DNA of 64,000 bases from Margaritifera margaritifera (GCA_029931535.1 JAQPZY010001692.1:1465001-1529000), one strand, 5' to 3'. Counted from the stretch's first letter, positions 49,301 to 61,468 are shown. Numbers and translations are program-made. The notes: a model not told the origin generated them from the letters alone.

Positions 49301-50470
49301 TCTTGCATAACCCGAGTTATCATTTGCGAGCCTTTGCGAGAAAAAAAAATTAAAATTACTCGACGAGTTGATAAATTTCATTTGAAATGAGCACAAATGT
49401 AAGATTCTATTATCACGTGATAAAAAATATTGATTTTTTTTTTGAGCGAAGAGTGTAGTGAAATGACTTTGAAAGACTTTTGAATACCTCGGTCCTAACC
49501 CCTTTTCTTTGCATGAAATTACGAAATCATTTGAGTCGTCACAAGGTGTTATTATTATACGTGTTACATATATAGAGGATCTCAAATGGCTAATGATTTA
49601 ATATTTAATATATTCACGAGTTTCATGAATTCAATATTAAATAATTACCCATCTGAGATTCTGTTTATCACCTGGTTTTCATTTTAGTGGAAAGAGTCTA
49701 GATAGAAGGAAGAACAAATGATTTTCGGTATTTCATTTAATTCTGGCTCAGACGCAGCATCTTTCAGATCTTGTGCATGAAAGAATAGTCCCAGACGCGA
49801 GATTAAGCAATATTGCACAATTCCATATAAACAACACTTAGAAGTCTATTATGTTAAAAATTATAATTCAAAGAGCAATTGTCATTCAAAATCAATAGCA
49901 TATTTGACACGGTCAGCATAAGTTTTCAACACTGGATCTCCTATGGAAATTCCAGTGTGATATCACATAGTTCACTCGAGTCAGGCCAGCTGGAGTAGTT
50001 GAGGCGCCATATACATAGATTTAGATGAGACTGTTTACAACATTTCTACCGAAAGGTGTATCGATTCCACCATGGGGTTTCACCATATATGTAGTATTGG
50101 CTATGGGAGAAGAAATATCATTCCATTTGTTGGATATTTGTCGGAGATTTCTGTGTAGGTAAATGGGTTATATTCCGTTATACGTAACCGCTACTGTACT
50201 TACTGTACTTTTTTGTGATAGCCGCCCGTTTTTCTTCAATGTCTATTTGGAAAGACGGTCGCCATGTTGTGAATTATAATAGCAAAATGAAGTGGTTCCA
50301 GAAGACGGGGCGAGGAAAATTTCCATGGTCGCAGCCAATCAATAATGACAATACTGCGCAAGGATTTCAGGGACTTGTTTGGACCAGTCAGATTCACAGA
50401 AATATATATGTTAACGTGTTGACAAAATATCTAAAATAATAAACCGCAAACACTGTATATTAAGTGTACT
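46301..50470. other. No recognisable feature
   Basis: AT-rich intronic DNA with a T run at 46672-46688. The ORF at 50215-50439 has protein-like composition (KMKWFQKTGRGKFPW) but no recognisable family or splice sites. Confidence 0.35.
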
Positions 50471-50471
50471 A

Positions 50472-50498
50472 AGTGTGTGTGTGTGTGTGTGTGTGTGT
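50472..50498. repeat. (GT)n microsatellite
   Basis: Short GT run, followed by caaaaactgacaacgaactgtgcaaaacta, which resembles the sequence after the AT run at 29697. Confidence 0.95.
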
Positions 50499-51307
50499 CA
50501 AAAACTGACAACGAACTGTGCAAAACTAGTTTTTAAGAAGCCCAAGCGCTTTCGACTCTCACTGAAGGCAAATACAAAACAGGGACAAACAAGACAACAC
50601 TTCCATTCAACATAATTTTATACAAATTTTGCATGAAACAAGTACCAGTGTAGGATTATCTTAGCCAAACGATGGTGTTAACCGTTCCGGCTTATTACAC
50701 TTTCACAAAACTGTATCGTCTTGATTCGGAAGTTCTCTTGGAGGCCTGGAACGTTAAAATTATGATCAGCGTGACCTCATGACGTGATATGACAAGTGTA
50801 TCGTATCGAAAATATGAATTGAGTTTATGAAATGGATTAACAAGGATGCCACGTGAAAAGCCAGACTATTTCTTCCTTTTAATACTACTACTTTGTAACC
50901 ATTGAAGGCGTGAGTTTTGTACTTTTGAAGCTTCACTTATATCATGGACAGGTGGAGTAAGTTATGTCACTCTCATGGTAATAAAATTAGGCAACGTTAA
51001 AAACAATGCCAATCATTCTCAGTTTTTCATGGACAATATACAGATGGTTAAATTACTATGAAACAAAAGAGACCTTTGATTGCCCATAAAAAGACATTCT
51101 TTTACCAATGTTCGGGTTTAACATCACAGGTAGCCCAGACTAGCGATGGGACATACTTTTAGCAATGTTAATTAATTATTAACTAATGCGTATATTCGCG
51201 ACTAAGTTATGTTTATGGCTTTGTGAGGTGATTCGAGAGGGTTCGTGGGTTGGTGCGTGCAAACATTGCGAGTGCAGTAACTCGTAGTTCCAGTGACGAA
51301 CAGTGAC

Positions 51308-51409
51308 TCTCTAACCTGTCTGATAATATTCATTCTCTTATATATATATTTTATATATTTACACATATATACACACACAAATAAATAATATTATCATGCA
51401 GGTTAGAGA
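51308..51409. repeat. Inverted repeat flanking a TA-rich loop
   Basis: tctctaacctg-tc-tgataatatt (51308-51330) and its reverse complement (51387-51409) match at 21 of 23 positions. The TATATA/ACACAC loop between them is about 56 nt. It lies just before the tRNA-like SINE head. Confidence 0.85.
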
Positions 51410-51424
51410 AAATTAATTCGTACA

Positions 51425-51515
51425 TTACGGAGATTCGAACCCAGGTCTGCGGGTCCCGGCACCCATCGCCTTGCCTGCAAGCAACAACCCACATACCATC
51501 TCGACCATGCACACA
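51425..51515 (-). mobile_element. tRNA-like SINE head (family 3)
   Basis: Minus strand: A-box-like TGGTCGAGATGG (51496-51507) and B-box-like GGGTTCGAATCTC (51430-51442). The rest does not fold into an intact tRNA by eye, so I call it a SINE remnant rather than a tRNA gene. Confidence 0.5.
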
Positions 51516-51708
51516 TCACTAAAAACTGATCTACAAAGCCGGTGGTATAGGCATCCGTGCGTAGCAGACACACCTGCATGTCGACCCAGTAATTATTTCT
51601 CATCTAAGTACACAGTCATTCTGATTCCTAAGACAGAAATCAAGTTATATAGAGGTTATTAGGGAGAATAACAAATATGCACCAAGCAGAACGGACAATA
51701 CTATTTCG

Positions 51709-51719
51709 TATATATATAT

Positions 51720-51805
<86 letters not shown>
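51709..51805. repeat. (TA)n microsatellite
   Basis: About 48 TA units with one interruption. Confidence 0.97.
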
Positions 51806-51810
<5 letters not shown>

Positions 51811-52039
51811 TTGACAATTACAAACGCAATAACGTAAATAAAATATCTACTTAAATGCTGTTTTGTTACTGAAACAAAAATCAAAGAATCTAATACTAAT
51901 ATATCTTAAAATAGAAGATAACTGTATACTTTGAACTAGTTATATTTTGGGAAATCAGGTATATCAATTTCGCAAGAACACTCTTTGGCGTTTAACTTGC
52001 CCGCGAGTGTCCTATTTAACTCACTGTAACAAAGGAAAC

Positions 52040-52042
<3 letters not shown>

Positions 52043-52099
<57 letters not shown>
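52043..52099. repeat. (CA)n(TA)n compound microsatellite
   Basis: CA run passing into TA. A 24-bp direct duplication (cttgttttgttcttgcaattgtact-like) follows at about 52117-52169. Confidence 0.95.
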
Positions 52100-52849
52100 A
52101 TTATTTAGATAAGTGCTTGTTTTGTTCTTGCAATTGTACTCTTTTTTTGTTCTTGCAATTGTACTCTTTTTCCCTGAATAAAGGCTTCCCACTTGGATAT
52201 CCCGACAACTTCCAGCGCTGTTATTAATTTTCGGTCCGCCGACAGAAATTTAGGGCCACTGCATTGAGTAGTAAAGGGTCCCGAAACTAGTTTAATTTTT
52301 TTGTATATAAAAACCTGTGTACAGTTTTGCATATAAAACCTATAGTAATCTACCATAACTTAGACTATTGCGAGGAACACATTTTAATATTAACTACCAA
52401 AGATTATTTTACTTTTTATAACTCAGTTGACGGCGGGTCCCTATAAATCGCCAGGCCCCTGAGGGATTGCACCCATGTCTCGCGCCCTCCGAGAGCGGCG
52501 GGCCTTATTTTCACAAGATCGCAACCATTTTAACAACATTTTAAGTCAGTATCTGTAATTGTGTAGGTTAGGTATATTTTACTCGTGTGAAAAACAAACA
52601 CGCGCAATTGCTTTAACAGTGACAGGATTATACAGTTTTATAAATGCTACCTAACCTTCTGCGTAATTTTGTAATTGCTCCTGCACACATAAATTCCATA
52701 TGTCATCAATTCCTGATTGTGTACTTTAATGCCACATATTTAAAAAAATCTAAACATTAAAAAAAAAAATTCGAAACCCCCTAAAAAAACTACGCAAACT
52801 TTCTGTCGCTTCAATTAATTGTATTTAACAGTTTCATTTTTTTGCACAG

Positions 52850-52960
52850 ATGGAATTTACTGCAATGCAACCTGGGATACTATACTTTGCTGGCCAGCTG
52901 CACGTGCGGGAACGACGGTGAGGCTCAACTGTCCACCATTACCCGGACTTGATACAACGA
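52850..52960 (+). CDS. Class B1 GPCR, PDF-receptor-like: hormone-receptor (HormR) domain exon with Cys2-Cys4
   Basis: Internal exon between a tttttttgcacag acceptor and a gtgagt donor. In the frame using the first two bases to finish a codon it reads GIYCNATWDTILCWP, then a glycine-threonine turn, then LNCPPLPGLDTT. These are hallmarks of the hormone-receptor domain: cysteines C2, C3 and C4, the buried Trp of the NATWD motif (with an N-glycosylation sequon) and the CWP motif. The GLDT segment before the next exon resembles PDF receptors more than calcitonin or DH31 receptors, as far as I recall them. Phase is 1 at both ends, so it joins cleanly to the exons at 22896 and 63261. The family are plasma-membrane peptide-hormone receptors, commonly Gs-coupled. 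Confidence 0.88.
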
Positions 52961-55079
52961 GTGAGTTTTAGTGATCATGCACTTCATGAAATTGTTCTTT
53001 TCAATCCATTTTGTATCTGACAATCAGACACACATAGATTTAATTAAATTTAACGAATCTTTATTCTTAAAGCACAGTAATTGTATTGTATGAGGAAAAT
53101 AAACGTAGCCAATGCAAATTGTATGCAGTTGTAATGCATACATTAAAAAGAGTAAATTGCACTAAATTACGTTTCAATTACAATAAGTATATAGTTCCAA
53201 AAATAAAATAGTATTGTAAAGTACGATGCACCTCAAAACATCAGTCACTTATGTTGCAAACCACTTTTTAGCATGTGCTGACGTGGAAAAAGTAATACTA
53301 ATAGAAATGCAGTTTTAAAATATGTTTGTAGCATTTTAACCATATTATTTGAAAATATGGCAATATCTTCAAACATGTTTGTGAGGAACAAAATTTGGAC
53401 ATATTAGGATCTGATAACATTGCATATTTCATCAACATCAACTAAACAAATAGTTTCAACATAAAATGTGAAAATCAATGGAGATTAAATTACCTTGAAA
53501 TTTAATCTTAAGGAAATTTCAATTATATATTATTCTAATCTAAATGGGTCTTTGTTTATAAATTTTATATATTTTAATATATTACAATACACGCTTTTCC
53601 CGCCTAGCTATAAATAAATCGTTCACCTACTGATAGAATGTTAGTTTGCCAACTTGGAGCAACGTCGGTCTAATCCGTCAACCATCATGTGACCAGCTAA
53701 CACCGATTGGAGCTATCTCGGGAACTTCCTTCAAGGCATTCATTTTCTTACTACCAGTTGCTTATCTTCATCTCTGACAACCGTATCCAAGGAACAAGGA
53801 TTCAGCTGAGGATAATATCGAACCATCGGATATGGTCACTGCAGCTTGGGTCCCGACGAGCATGCTTTGGCTTGGATAAGGAAACTTTTAGTGACGTTCG
53901 ATGTTCCAAATTAGTTTGCCCATTCCCCAACCAGATTTTGCACTTCATTGTGTCATTGTCATGGGAGTTTGGAACGGCTGATAAAGCAAACGTTTCAATT
54001 ATTGTATGTGATAATGATAGACTGGTCTTTGTTCAAGCGGCCCTCTTGCATAAGTTTCCGATTTTCTCTAGTTACACCTGAGATTAAAGTTTTAACACAT
54101 CCACTGGGGTCCCAAACTTTCCATCAAACAACTTTTTTTATTGGGAGGAGGACACAGAATTAAGTTTTGCAAGGGGGGGGGGGGCAGAATTTCTTGCTAC
54201 GCCACTCAATAGTGAATATGTTTCAATACGACAATCATATACTGTATATACGTAAATGCGTATATAATTTACCTAACGCTTAACTATCATAATATTATGC
54301 ACCTGCACTTTCTTATTTGCATCATATAACTGAGATTGTTTCTGACTGTATGTGTTATATTAATTTGGGTTGTGTGTATATTTGGGGAAGGACTAAACTA
54401 TGTTGGAAAAACTTGAGTGCAATCAGCCTGCATTATCTAATAATGACAATATGTTTGAAACGAAAAATCGAGAAATATAAATAGTGAATAAACAAAATAT
54501 TTTATGCTGTTTTTACCAGCCTTTGTATAAAAGATTGTGCTTTTTTAACCTCTTAATATAATAAAGTACTGAGAAAGAAAAATTTAATGCAGATTGACAC
54601 GATCTTATCTTGTGTTCTGGCATACTTGCAAATGTATAAATAAAAAAAATCGCAAAGTACTACATATAAACTTGACAATATCCGCGATTTCGTATTCGTA
54701 TCATCAGTTCAAATTCAAAATCAAAATCAAAACTCTTTTTCGTTTAAGATTTGAACTGGAAAAACATGAATGGCAGCGACACTGAAATTTGAGACGATTT
54801 CTTTTCTACTAACAAATTTAATACTTTCAGATTACACAGTAATCGTCCGTTAAAAATAATCAGTTATGAGGCCGATGAAATATATGTAAATCGTATTCAA
54901 GTATTGGTATTTGAGTGCAACGACCGAGGGTATTATTGAAATGTTGGTAAATGTTGAAAGAAATTTTCATTTTGTACAATCGAATGCAAATGAAATCAAT
55001 ATAAAGAGGGGTGAACATCCGTGAAAGCGAAAACAGAACGAGTTTCCTTACATACCGTATATACTCTCTTATAAATCGG
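52961..55079. other. No recognisable feature
   Basis: AT-rich. The ORF at 53707-54081 (124 codons) has no recognised family; it ends near a G run at 54174-54183. Confidence 0.4.
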
Positions 55080-55227
55080 ATCCAATTGCAAACCGCATAG
55101 ACCCAGATCTGTCGTCGTATAATTTAGTTTGTTAGGACTAATCAGTAGAAAAAACAACGTAGACCCTGATCTGCTGGCACATTATGCGACGGCCGATCTG
55201 GGTTTATGTTGTTTGCAGTTGGACTCT
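55080..55227. mobile_element. MITE-like fold-back element, best copy
   Basis: The left end tccaattgcaaaccgcatag, continuing acccagatctgtcgtcgtataat, and the right end attatgcgacggccgatctg, continuing ggtttatgttgtttgcagttgga, are inverted copies of about 43 bp with a handful of mismatches. The interior is about 60 bp. Relatives are at 12838 and 26670. Confidence 0.75.
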
Positions 55228-56361
55228 AGTAGTTTTCTATCTTTTGCTAAAAAAAACCCCGTCTTTCATGTCAGAACAATCTGAAGATAAAAACAATTTA
55301 GTTTTCATAAACAGAATTTAATAATGTGGAGATTTTCTAACATGAATAAGTTGATCTGGGCAATTTACTTGGACGGAAAGATATTTCAGATAGTTTGGTT
55401 TTCATGGCATTGCTCTCGCAAGAGAATCTAAAATCTTATTTGCAAGTGAAATGTTTTGCGTTCTGCATAGATCATTTAATACTTGATACGCACGAGTCAA
55501 GCGAAGAATTTATGGATGCAGAATTAGTTATTTGTTGTCAGACATTGTATTACACGCACAGGCACACTTTAACGTGTCTTTGTAACCAACGTATCTCACA
55601 ATGAACAAGCTGTCCATATCGTGATAAATGAATCGAAATGAATTAGATTTGTATGTGCCAACTCTTTAAAAGTCTCCGTCCTCACGGTCCAAGATTTCTT
55701 AGCAAGTAGTCCGACAAAGAAAGAGACCCCGTTGCAGGGGTACCAATTTTCGTGGAGTACCTGGTTGCTGCAAACCTGGAATTAAATACACAACACAGAT
55801 TATTTTGCCATACGTACCTTTTCTCACAGAGGCATAATCTATTATTTCAAGTAGCAACACAAATGAGTGGGGTTTTTTTCTTCACAAAACCACGGAAATG
55901 ATTCCCACGAAAATAAATGAATCCAAGGTACATGCATAATATACCTCTAAAATCGTAGATGTACCGCCAGAAAGAACCGTGACCTTCCCGAGGGGAGATC
56001 ACTTTATTCTTATTCCTAAATATATTCTACATGATTTGATCACAAGAGAAATTCATGTGAGTTACGCCTAGCCGAGTAACTATGTTTGAAGACACCTTAT
56101 GAAGTAATTACTTATACAGTCATGGCCGGCAGCTGTCCTCTTTCTTTTTCTAGAATATTGATAGGTTTAAAGAGAATAGTTTCTTGTAAACAACATTTGT
56201 TATGCTCTTTTAGAAGATATATTAAACAGATACTACGCATTTATCTCTTCATATTAAATTTGTTCAAAAAGCATCGGTTCGTGTTAAATAAAGCACCTAT
56301 TCCTATCAAACCCGCTTTTCGGTTCTCGTTCGCGCTTACCAGTGAACCCCAAAACATATTT
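55228..56361. other. No recognisable feature
   Basis: Nothing coding or repetitive supported. Confidence 0.4.
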
Positions 56362-56485
56362 ATGATACACCGATATCAGCATATGCATGATACACCGATA
56401 TCAGCATATGCATGATACACCGATATCAGCATATGCATGATACACCGATATCAGCAACATATGCAAGATACACCGATATCAGCAA
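56362..56485. repeat. 25-bp tandem repeat, five copies
   Basis: Unit atgatacaccgatatcagcatatgc. The first three copies are perfect; the fourth has a 3-bp insertion and the fifth is partial. Confidence 0.95.
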
Positions 56486-57899
56486 AAGTTAAAATGATTT
56501 CTCTAAAGATTGTTGACACGTCAGGTATAAGTTACTGAAAGCTGTTGCTTCTTCCGGCCATCTCGTTTGCTATGCTTGATATTGTATGCTAATTTAACCT
56601 TACTTGTGGGCATACCTGAGGGAAAAGTACCCTTGCTCGGACTTATACAACTGGCGAAGGGGTTGGGGTGGGAACTTAATTGTGCTCTAACTTCATACGC
56701 TTCACGTCAGAACAGCAGAGGTGGAGGTGGGGGTCGTTATCAACTCTACCTTTTTAATTATTCAGATTCAGCCACTTTGCTTTCCTGATTCATACTTTTC
56801 AATATCTTTCTTATTACTCCGTTAGCAGCAATTGATTTTTCAATAAACATTTAGGAACTATAAATGGTCATCGTTCAGTCATAATAGCTTGATTCCACTG
56901 AAAAAAATAATCTTCTTTTGTCTATTAGGAAAATTTTAAAATTTCTTAAAATATGAGGAATTTATTGACTATTATTTCACGAAAAGAAAGATAGTCAGGT
57001 GTAAAAATGTAGAACCAAATGTTTGTTCATGACAATGACAATGTTGCAAAATGTATAATAACCAAGATACTTTAAAATCTCAATTTCAGGAAAATAATTT
57101 GATAAATGTAATGAAACTAGGGTGTTGCGATTGATTCCTGTTTGATCGTTAAAAAAAAAATGCAACCGGCCCATAATGCGAAGTTACAGATATATAATTT
57201 TATTTGCTTGGCATGAATTCGGAGTCCAGTATTGAGGAAACAATTTTTTTACTTTTGGTGAACATGTGATGACAGACAGGAGAAGCTACTGAACTCGATG
57301 TAAAAAGTCAGAAATGACCAAACGCATATATTGGATACATTTTAAATATTGGACAAATTCCTAAAACAACTTCCTGCTTTTGGACAACTTTCATCCCTGC
57401 CTTTTATATATGAGACAAAACAGATCGAGTTTCTGTCACCCAAATAGAGATAGAGACGCAATGGGATGAAAGGCAAGGAAACTCACCCAACGGATTTTTT
57501 TTCCCCGAAGGGGGTGGGGGGAGTACAAATAATAGAAACCGAAATTAGATAAACTCTAGAACATTAGGCTAGAAAGGAGGGCAATAAAAAATCTGTTTAA
57601 GTATATCATCAAAAACGAAAATAAACACAAACCTCATTAAGAAAAAAATTCAATTTTTTTTATATAGAGAAAATACCCAATATATCCAAAATTCGGGAAG
57701 GACAGGGAATAACAGACATAAAAGCCTTTTGTGTTTGGAAATATAAGGAGACATCTCTAAAGCTCTAACAAGTTATATGTGCTTAAAAGGGGCTGCGAGA
57801 TGTCTACAAAATAAAGAAGAAACATGTTAAACTGGTTTTTGATTATTGATCATTAAGAAGGTAAAGGGTTCTTTTAAATTCCAATGCACCATGCATGAA
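56486..57899. other. No recognisable feature
   Basis: AT-rich with G-rich patches (56715-56735, 57508-57522). No supported gene. Confidence 0.4.
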
Positions 57900-59060
57900 A
57901 TACATTAGAGCAGGCGTCCCACAGAGATCCGTACCTGGTCCACTACTTTTCTTATTTATAATAATGATATTGCAGAAGTTTTATTTATCATAAAAGAGTA
58001 TTTGCTGACGATAGTTTTTTATCTTACATTTCTACAAATATTAATTTTATTGAACATCAAATGAATCAAGACCTAGAAAGATTACAATGGTTTGTCTCTT
58101 TTAATCCATTTCTCATCCCAAATTTGATTTAGATAATACATGTATTGCTTTTGTAGATAATCTTAAACATTTTGGAGTAATTCCTAAGGGTGATGAAAGT
58201 TGGTGTATTCACATTGAAGAACTGATTCAGAAAGCATGAAAGATGATTGGAATAATGAAAGCGCTCAAGTTCAAAATGAACAGAGATTCACTAAACAATA
58301 TAAAATTCATCAGAACAACTTTAGAGCATGCGGATGTACTATGGGATTGGTGTACGAAACCGATTCTAGTCGACTTGAAAATAAACAAAAGTAAGCAGCG
58401 AGTGTGATTAGCTAGCTTTAAAAGAGCGTTTAAAAGTCCATAAACTTGTTACTTTTTAAAAATGATTAACCCATTTGACACCAGACTTTTTAAAAGAAAT
58501 TATTCCACCAACGTTTGCTCGAAGTGTGGGGCCAGGGATATTCTCTAAGAAACAGTTTTAATTTTGAATTACCATTTTTTTGTTTATAGTCAACAGATAA
58601 GTCTTTTTGTTACATTCTACTATAAAATGTATGTAACAACCTACCTCATAATATAAGAAACTTCTATTCTATTTCTGTATTCCAAAAACAAAAAAACAAA
58701 AAAACAAGCGAGTACCATCTTACTACTCCATAGGTGAATGGAAAATATAATGCTACACTGAGGAATTACTGTTTAGTGCTTAAGGCGGATCTGTACTTGA
58801 ATCATATTGTTATCAATCCATTTTACGGTTGCTCTGAATCAAAATGAAATAGTATATCACTATTTCTTTGCATGTCCTTGAATTATCTTGTTAAATAACA
58901 TACTCAAACTTCCAGTTCATATTGACCTATACATGCTTCTGTTTGGAGACGATACTCTTAATGACACAATTAATACTGAGGTTTTTAAGCAGGTTCACCT
59001 TTATCTTAGACGTACTAACCATTTTTGAGCCTATACATCTAACAATTTAACAATAGAGTT
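57900..59060 (+). mobile_element. Decayed LINE, 3' half of reverse transcriptase ORF
   Basis: Plus strand, multiple frames. AGVPQRSVPGPLLFL (RT motif B), a YLS/RVFADDS-like motif C near 57995-58010, LKHFGVIPKGDESW-CIHIEELIQKA (thumb), and MKALKFKMNRDSLNNIKFIR then EHADVLWDWCTKP. Past the RT, HLTPDFLKEIIPPTFA and a C-terminal segment with FLFGDDTLN-like text near 58940. This ordering fits CR1-like LINEs. Frameshifts and stops throughout. The endonuclease half is not upstream; a different copy's endonuclease lies downstream. Confidence 0.75.
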
Positions 59061-59177
59061 TAAGAAAATTAAAACCAAGTGTATGATTTTCCTTCTTTGT
59101 TTTACTGAGCACTATTAGCATTATTCCGCAAAAGATTTCCGTTGTCTTCTCTCCCCCGAGAATCATTTGAATAACAA

Positions 59178-59218
59178 ATATATATATGTGTGTGTGTGTG
59201 TCTGTGTCTGTGTGTGTA
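59178..59218. repeat. TA/TG microsatellite
   Basis: Mixed dinucleotide run. Confidence 0.9.
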
Positions 59219-59499
59219 CCAGAATATGCGAATAAGCCCTTTGTATTCTTTACTCTATTATCTTCAGTCATAAAATCATATGGGTAATGTACTGGGTAGT
59301 ACTATTGTTTTACATAGAATGCATACGGGGCTTTTTCTTGTTCGAGCTAGACGTGCACCAGAAAATAGTACAACATGATGATGTTATATTTACAAATTGT
59401 TTTGTACTCGGGGGGGGGGGGGGAGGGAGGTAAAGCTTACCCCGTCATTCTTGCGAAATTCATTGTACAAATTCCTGGTCATTTAATTTTATTTGCTTT

Positions 59500-60660
59500 T
59501 TCAGACTTCAGTCATATGTTTTCTGTCAAGTCATCATTGTTTCAAGTAATTTTAAATGTATCAGCTCTACCCTGTACACTATTGATATGTTCCATCATTT
59601 TTCTCTTTTGGTTGTCTTTTACCAGCAGGTGATGTTGAACTGAATCCATGTCAGTTCCCACTCCCATACATCAGATACAAAAAGTCTAAATTCATTTTTC
59701 TCGGCAAGATCGGGTGACACACTTTCTTTTGTTCGCTTAAACGTTAGATCTGTCCGAAACAAGTTTGAATTTCTTGCAGAGAATTTCATTGCCTTCGATA
59801 TAATTGCAAACGGAGACTCATCTTGACAGTGGTGATATTAAATTAGATTGGGTACAACAAACCCATCAGACGTGATGTAACTAATAATTGGGGTGTAGTT
59901 ATGGTTTATATATAAGAAAATCTAGTATTCAAACATGTAACAGAGATATACCCATACAAAATAATGAAATACTTTTTATTAAAATTTATATAAAGAATAG
60001 ATGCCATTTATTAGCAGTTGATCTTTCTGCGATTCCTTCGATATTTGCATAGAACGAGCCGTCAGTATTTCTGAAAACTTAATCATTCTCGGTTTAGCTG
60101 AATGATGACTTGCTAAATTCCAATAGGAAAAATCTCAGTGATATTATGGTACTAAACAGTTTATAAAATTTGATAAACGAAAATATCAACCATTCAATCA
60201 ACATTCTTGCTCGACCCTGTTATTGTATCAACTAATACAGACATGATAATTCGGAAGTCAATTTCTACTGACATGTCAATAAGTGACCAACGGGCTGCTT
60301 ATTTGATAGCTAAACTACAAATCAAATTAATGTTTATGACGGAAGGTGTCTATATATAAGCGGACTTTCAGAAGCTTAATACTTTAATAACAAACTTTGA
60401 TTGGATACAAAATTTTAGACTATGCTCCGATATCAATGACGCAACAAATCTATTTACATCCACTTTATTAGATATTGCGGTCAGCTGCACCCCTACAAGG
60501 CTAACAACTGTTTGACCTTCCGATAAAGCTTGGTATAATAGAAGAAGCTCTAGAAAAAGAGATCGATTGAGAAAGAATGTGATCAGAACAAATAACCCTT
60601 GAGACTGGGCTAAATGTAAAATTATATCTTCTTTTGCTGCCCTTCTTCATGTTTAAGATC
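59500..60660 (+). mobile_element. Decayed LINE, 5' half: hydrophobic leader, 2A-like motif, AP endonuclease
   Basis: Plus strand. A hydrophobic segment (LPCTLLICSIIFLFWLSF, 59569-59622) is followed, after a one-base frame change, by AGDVELNPCQ (59625-59654). This is a 2A-like motif in which the usual final Gly-Pro is Cys-Gln. The endonuclease relic then reads SFVRLNVRSVRNKFEFLAEN-like text (about 59740), NKPIRRDV, VMVYI, SISDQRAAYLIAKLQIK (60270-60320) and a linker TLITNFDWIQNFRLCSDIND. SSRKRDRLRKNVIRTNN (60546-60596) precedes where RT should begin. Many stops; inactive. CR1-like by layout. Confidence 0.75.
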
Positions 60661-60960
60661 GTGGAATTTAGATTACGTATCCGTCCGACACACAGTGTCA
60701 GCTCCATACAAATATCCCATTTGGATGTCTTTATCAGTTAATTAAGATCCATCATTCAATACATTAGTAGATGTATTATGAGCATTCTGCCGCAGCACAT
60801 TTAAGACTATATTTAAGTGTTGTAGAAGACCAATGATATGTTGGTAGCATTTTTGATGTGGTTAATACAATAGTTTATGCATTGAAAAAGCCTCTCAAAT
60901 GATATGTGTATAATGTTTAATAATGTTGGCTATGGTGTATCAAAAAATGAAAATATAACA
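60661..60960. other. No recognisable feature
   Basis: AT-rich spacer between the LINE relic and the polymerase relic. Confidence 0.4.
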
Positions 60961-61008
60961 TGTACACCAAATAATACGGCAAAATATATATAATTTAGTA
61001 TTCAGCAA

Positions 61009-61468
61009 TTAAAATTGATTGACTCGGTACAATTTCTTAATAGCAGTTTGGATAAACTAGCATCAAATCTTCCTAAGGAGGATTTAAAGATAATATGTAA
61101 ATATACTGATAAAGATAAAATTGAATTAAGAACTATGAAGGGCGTTTTTCCATATGATTATGTTCATTGTTTTGAAAACAACGAAGAAACAAATCTGCCA
61201 GAAAAGAGCGCATTTTATTCATTTTAAGTAAGTGATGAAGATCAAATGAAGATTATGAACATGCACAAATAGTTTGGGAAACCTGTAAATAAATAACTTT
61301 GGTGAATATCATGACCTATATTTAAAAACTGATGTTCTGTTACTTACCTATGTTTTTGAAAATTTAGCAATATGTCACTTAAACATTATAGATTCGACCC
61401 TGTTTATTTCAGTATCCCTGGCATGTCATGGGACGCTTTATTAAAAAATAACAAAATCTAAATTAGTA
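61009..61468 (+). pseudogene. DNA polymerase B fragment of Polinton/Maverick type
   Basis: Plus strand. The open part (61015-61227) reads IDSVQFLNSSLDKLASNL, a lysine-rich stretch, then GVFPYDYVHCF and LPEKSAFYS. These are blocks I associate with the protein-primed DNA polymerase B encoded by Polinton/Maverick elements. After a frameshift, SDEDYEHAQIVWETCK and a YLKTDVLL-like block follow, with decayed text towards the start of the LTR-like repeat at 61469. Described only as a relic: exonuclease and polymerase catalytic motifs are not all in the window and the frame is broken. No neighbouring integrase, ATPase or capsid gene was recognised. Confidence 0.7.

Larger units (their letters stand above)
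23002..52849 (+). other. Intron 1 of the PDF-receptor-like gene (29.8 kb)
   Basis: GT-AG intron deduced from the two flanking exons, whose phases agree (phase 1). It holds the retroelements, minisatellites and microsatellites listed separately. I found no further convincing coding exon inside it. Stretches at 23.0-24.9, 25.6-26.6, 28.8-31.4, 36.3-40.4 and 44.2-50.4 kb show only AT-rich sequence, simple repeats and very short ORFs. Confidence 0.7.

Noticed and set aside
53707..54081. 124-codon plus-strand ORF in intron 2
   Set aside because: No recognisable domain, no splice-site framing and no frame relation to the receptor; probably chance.
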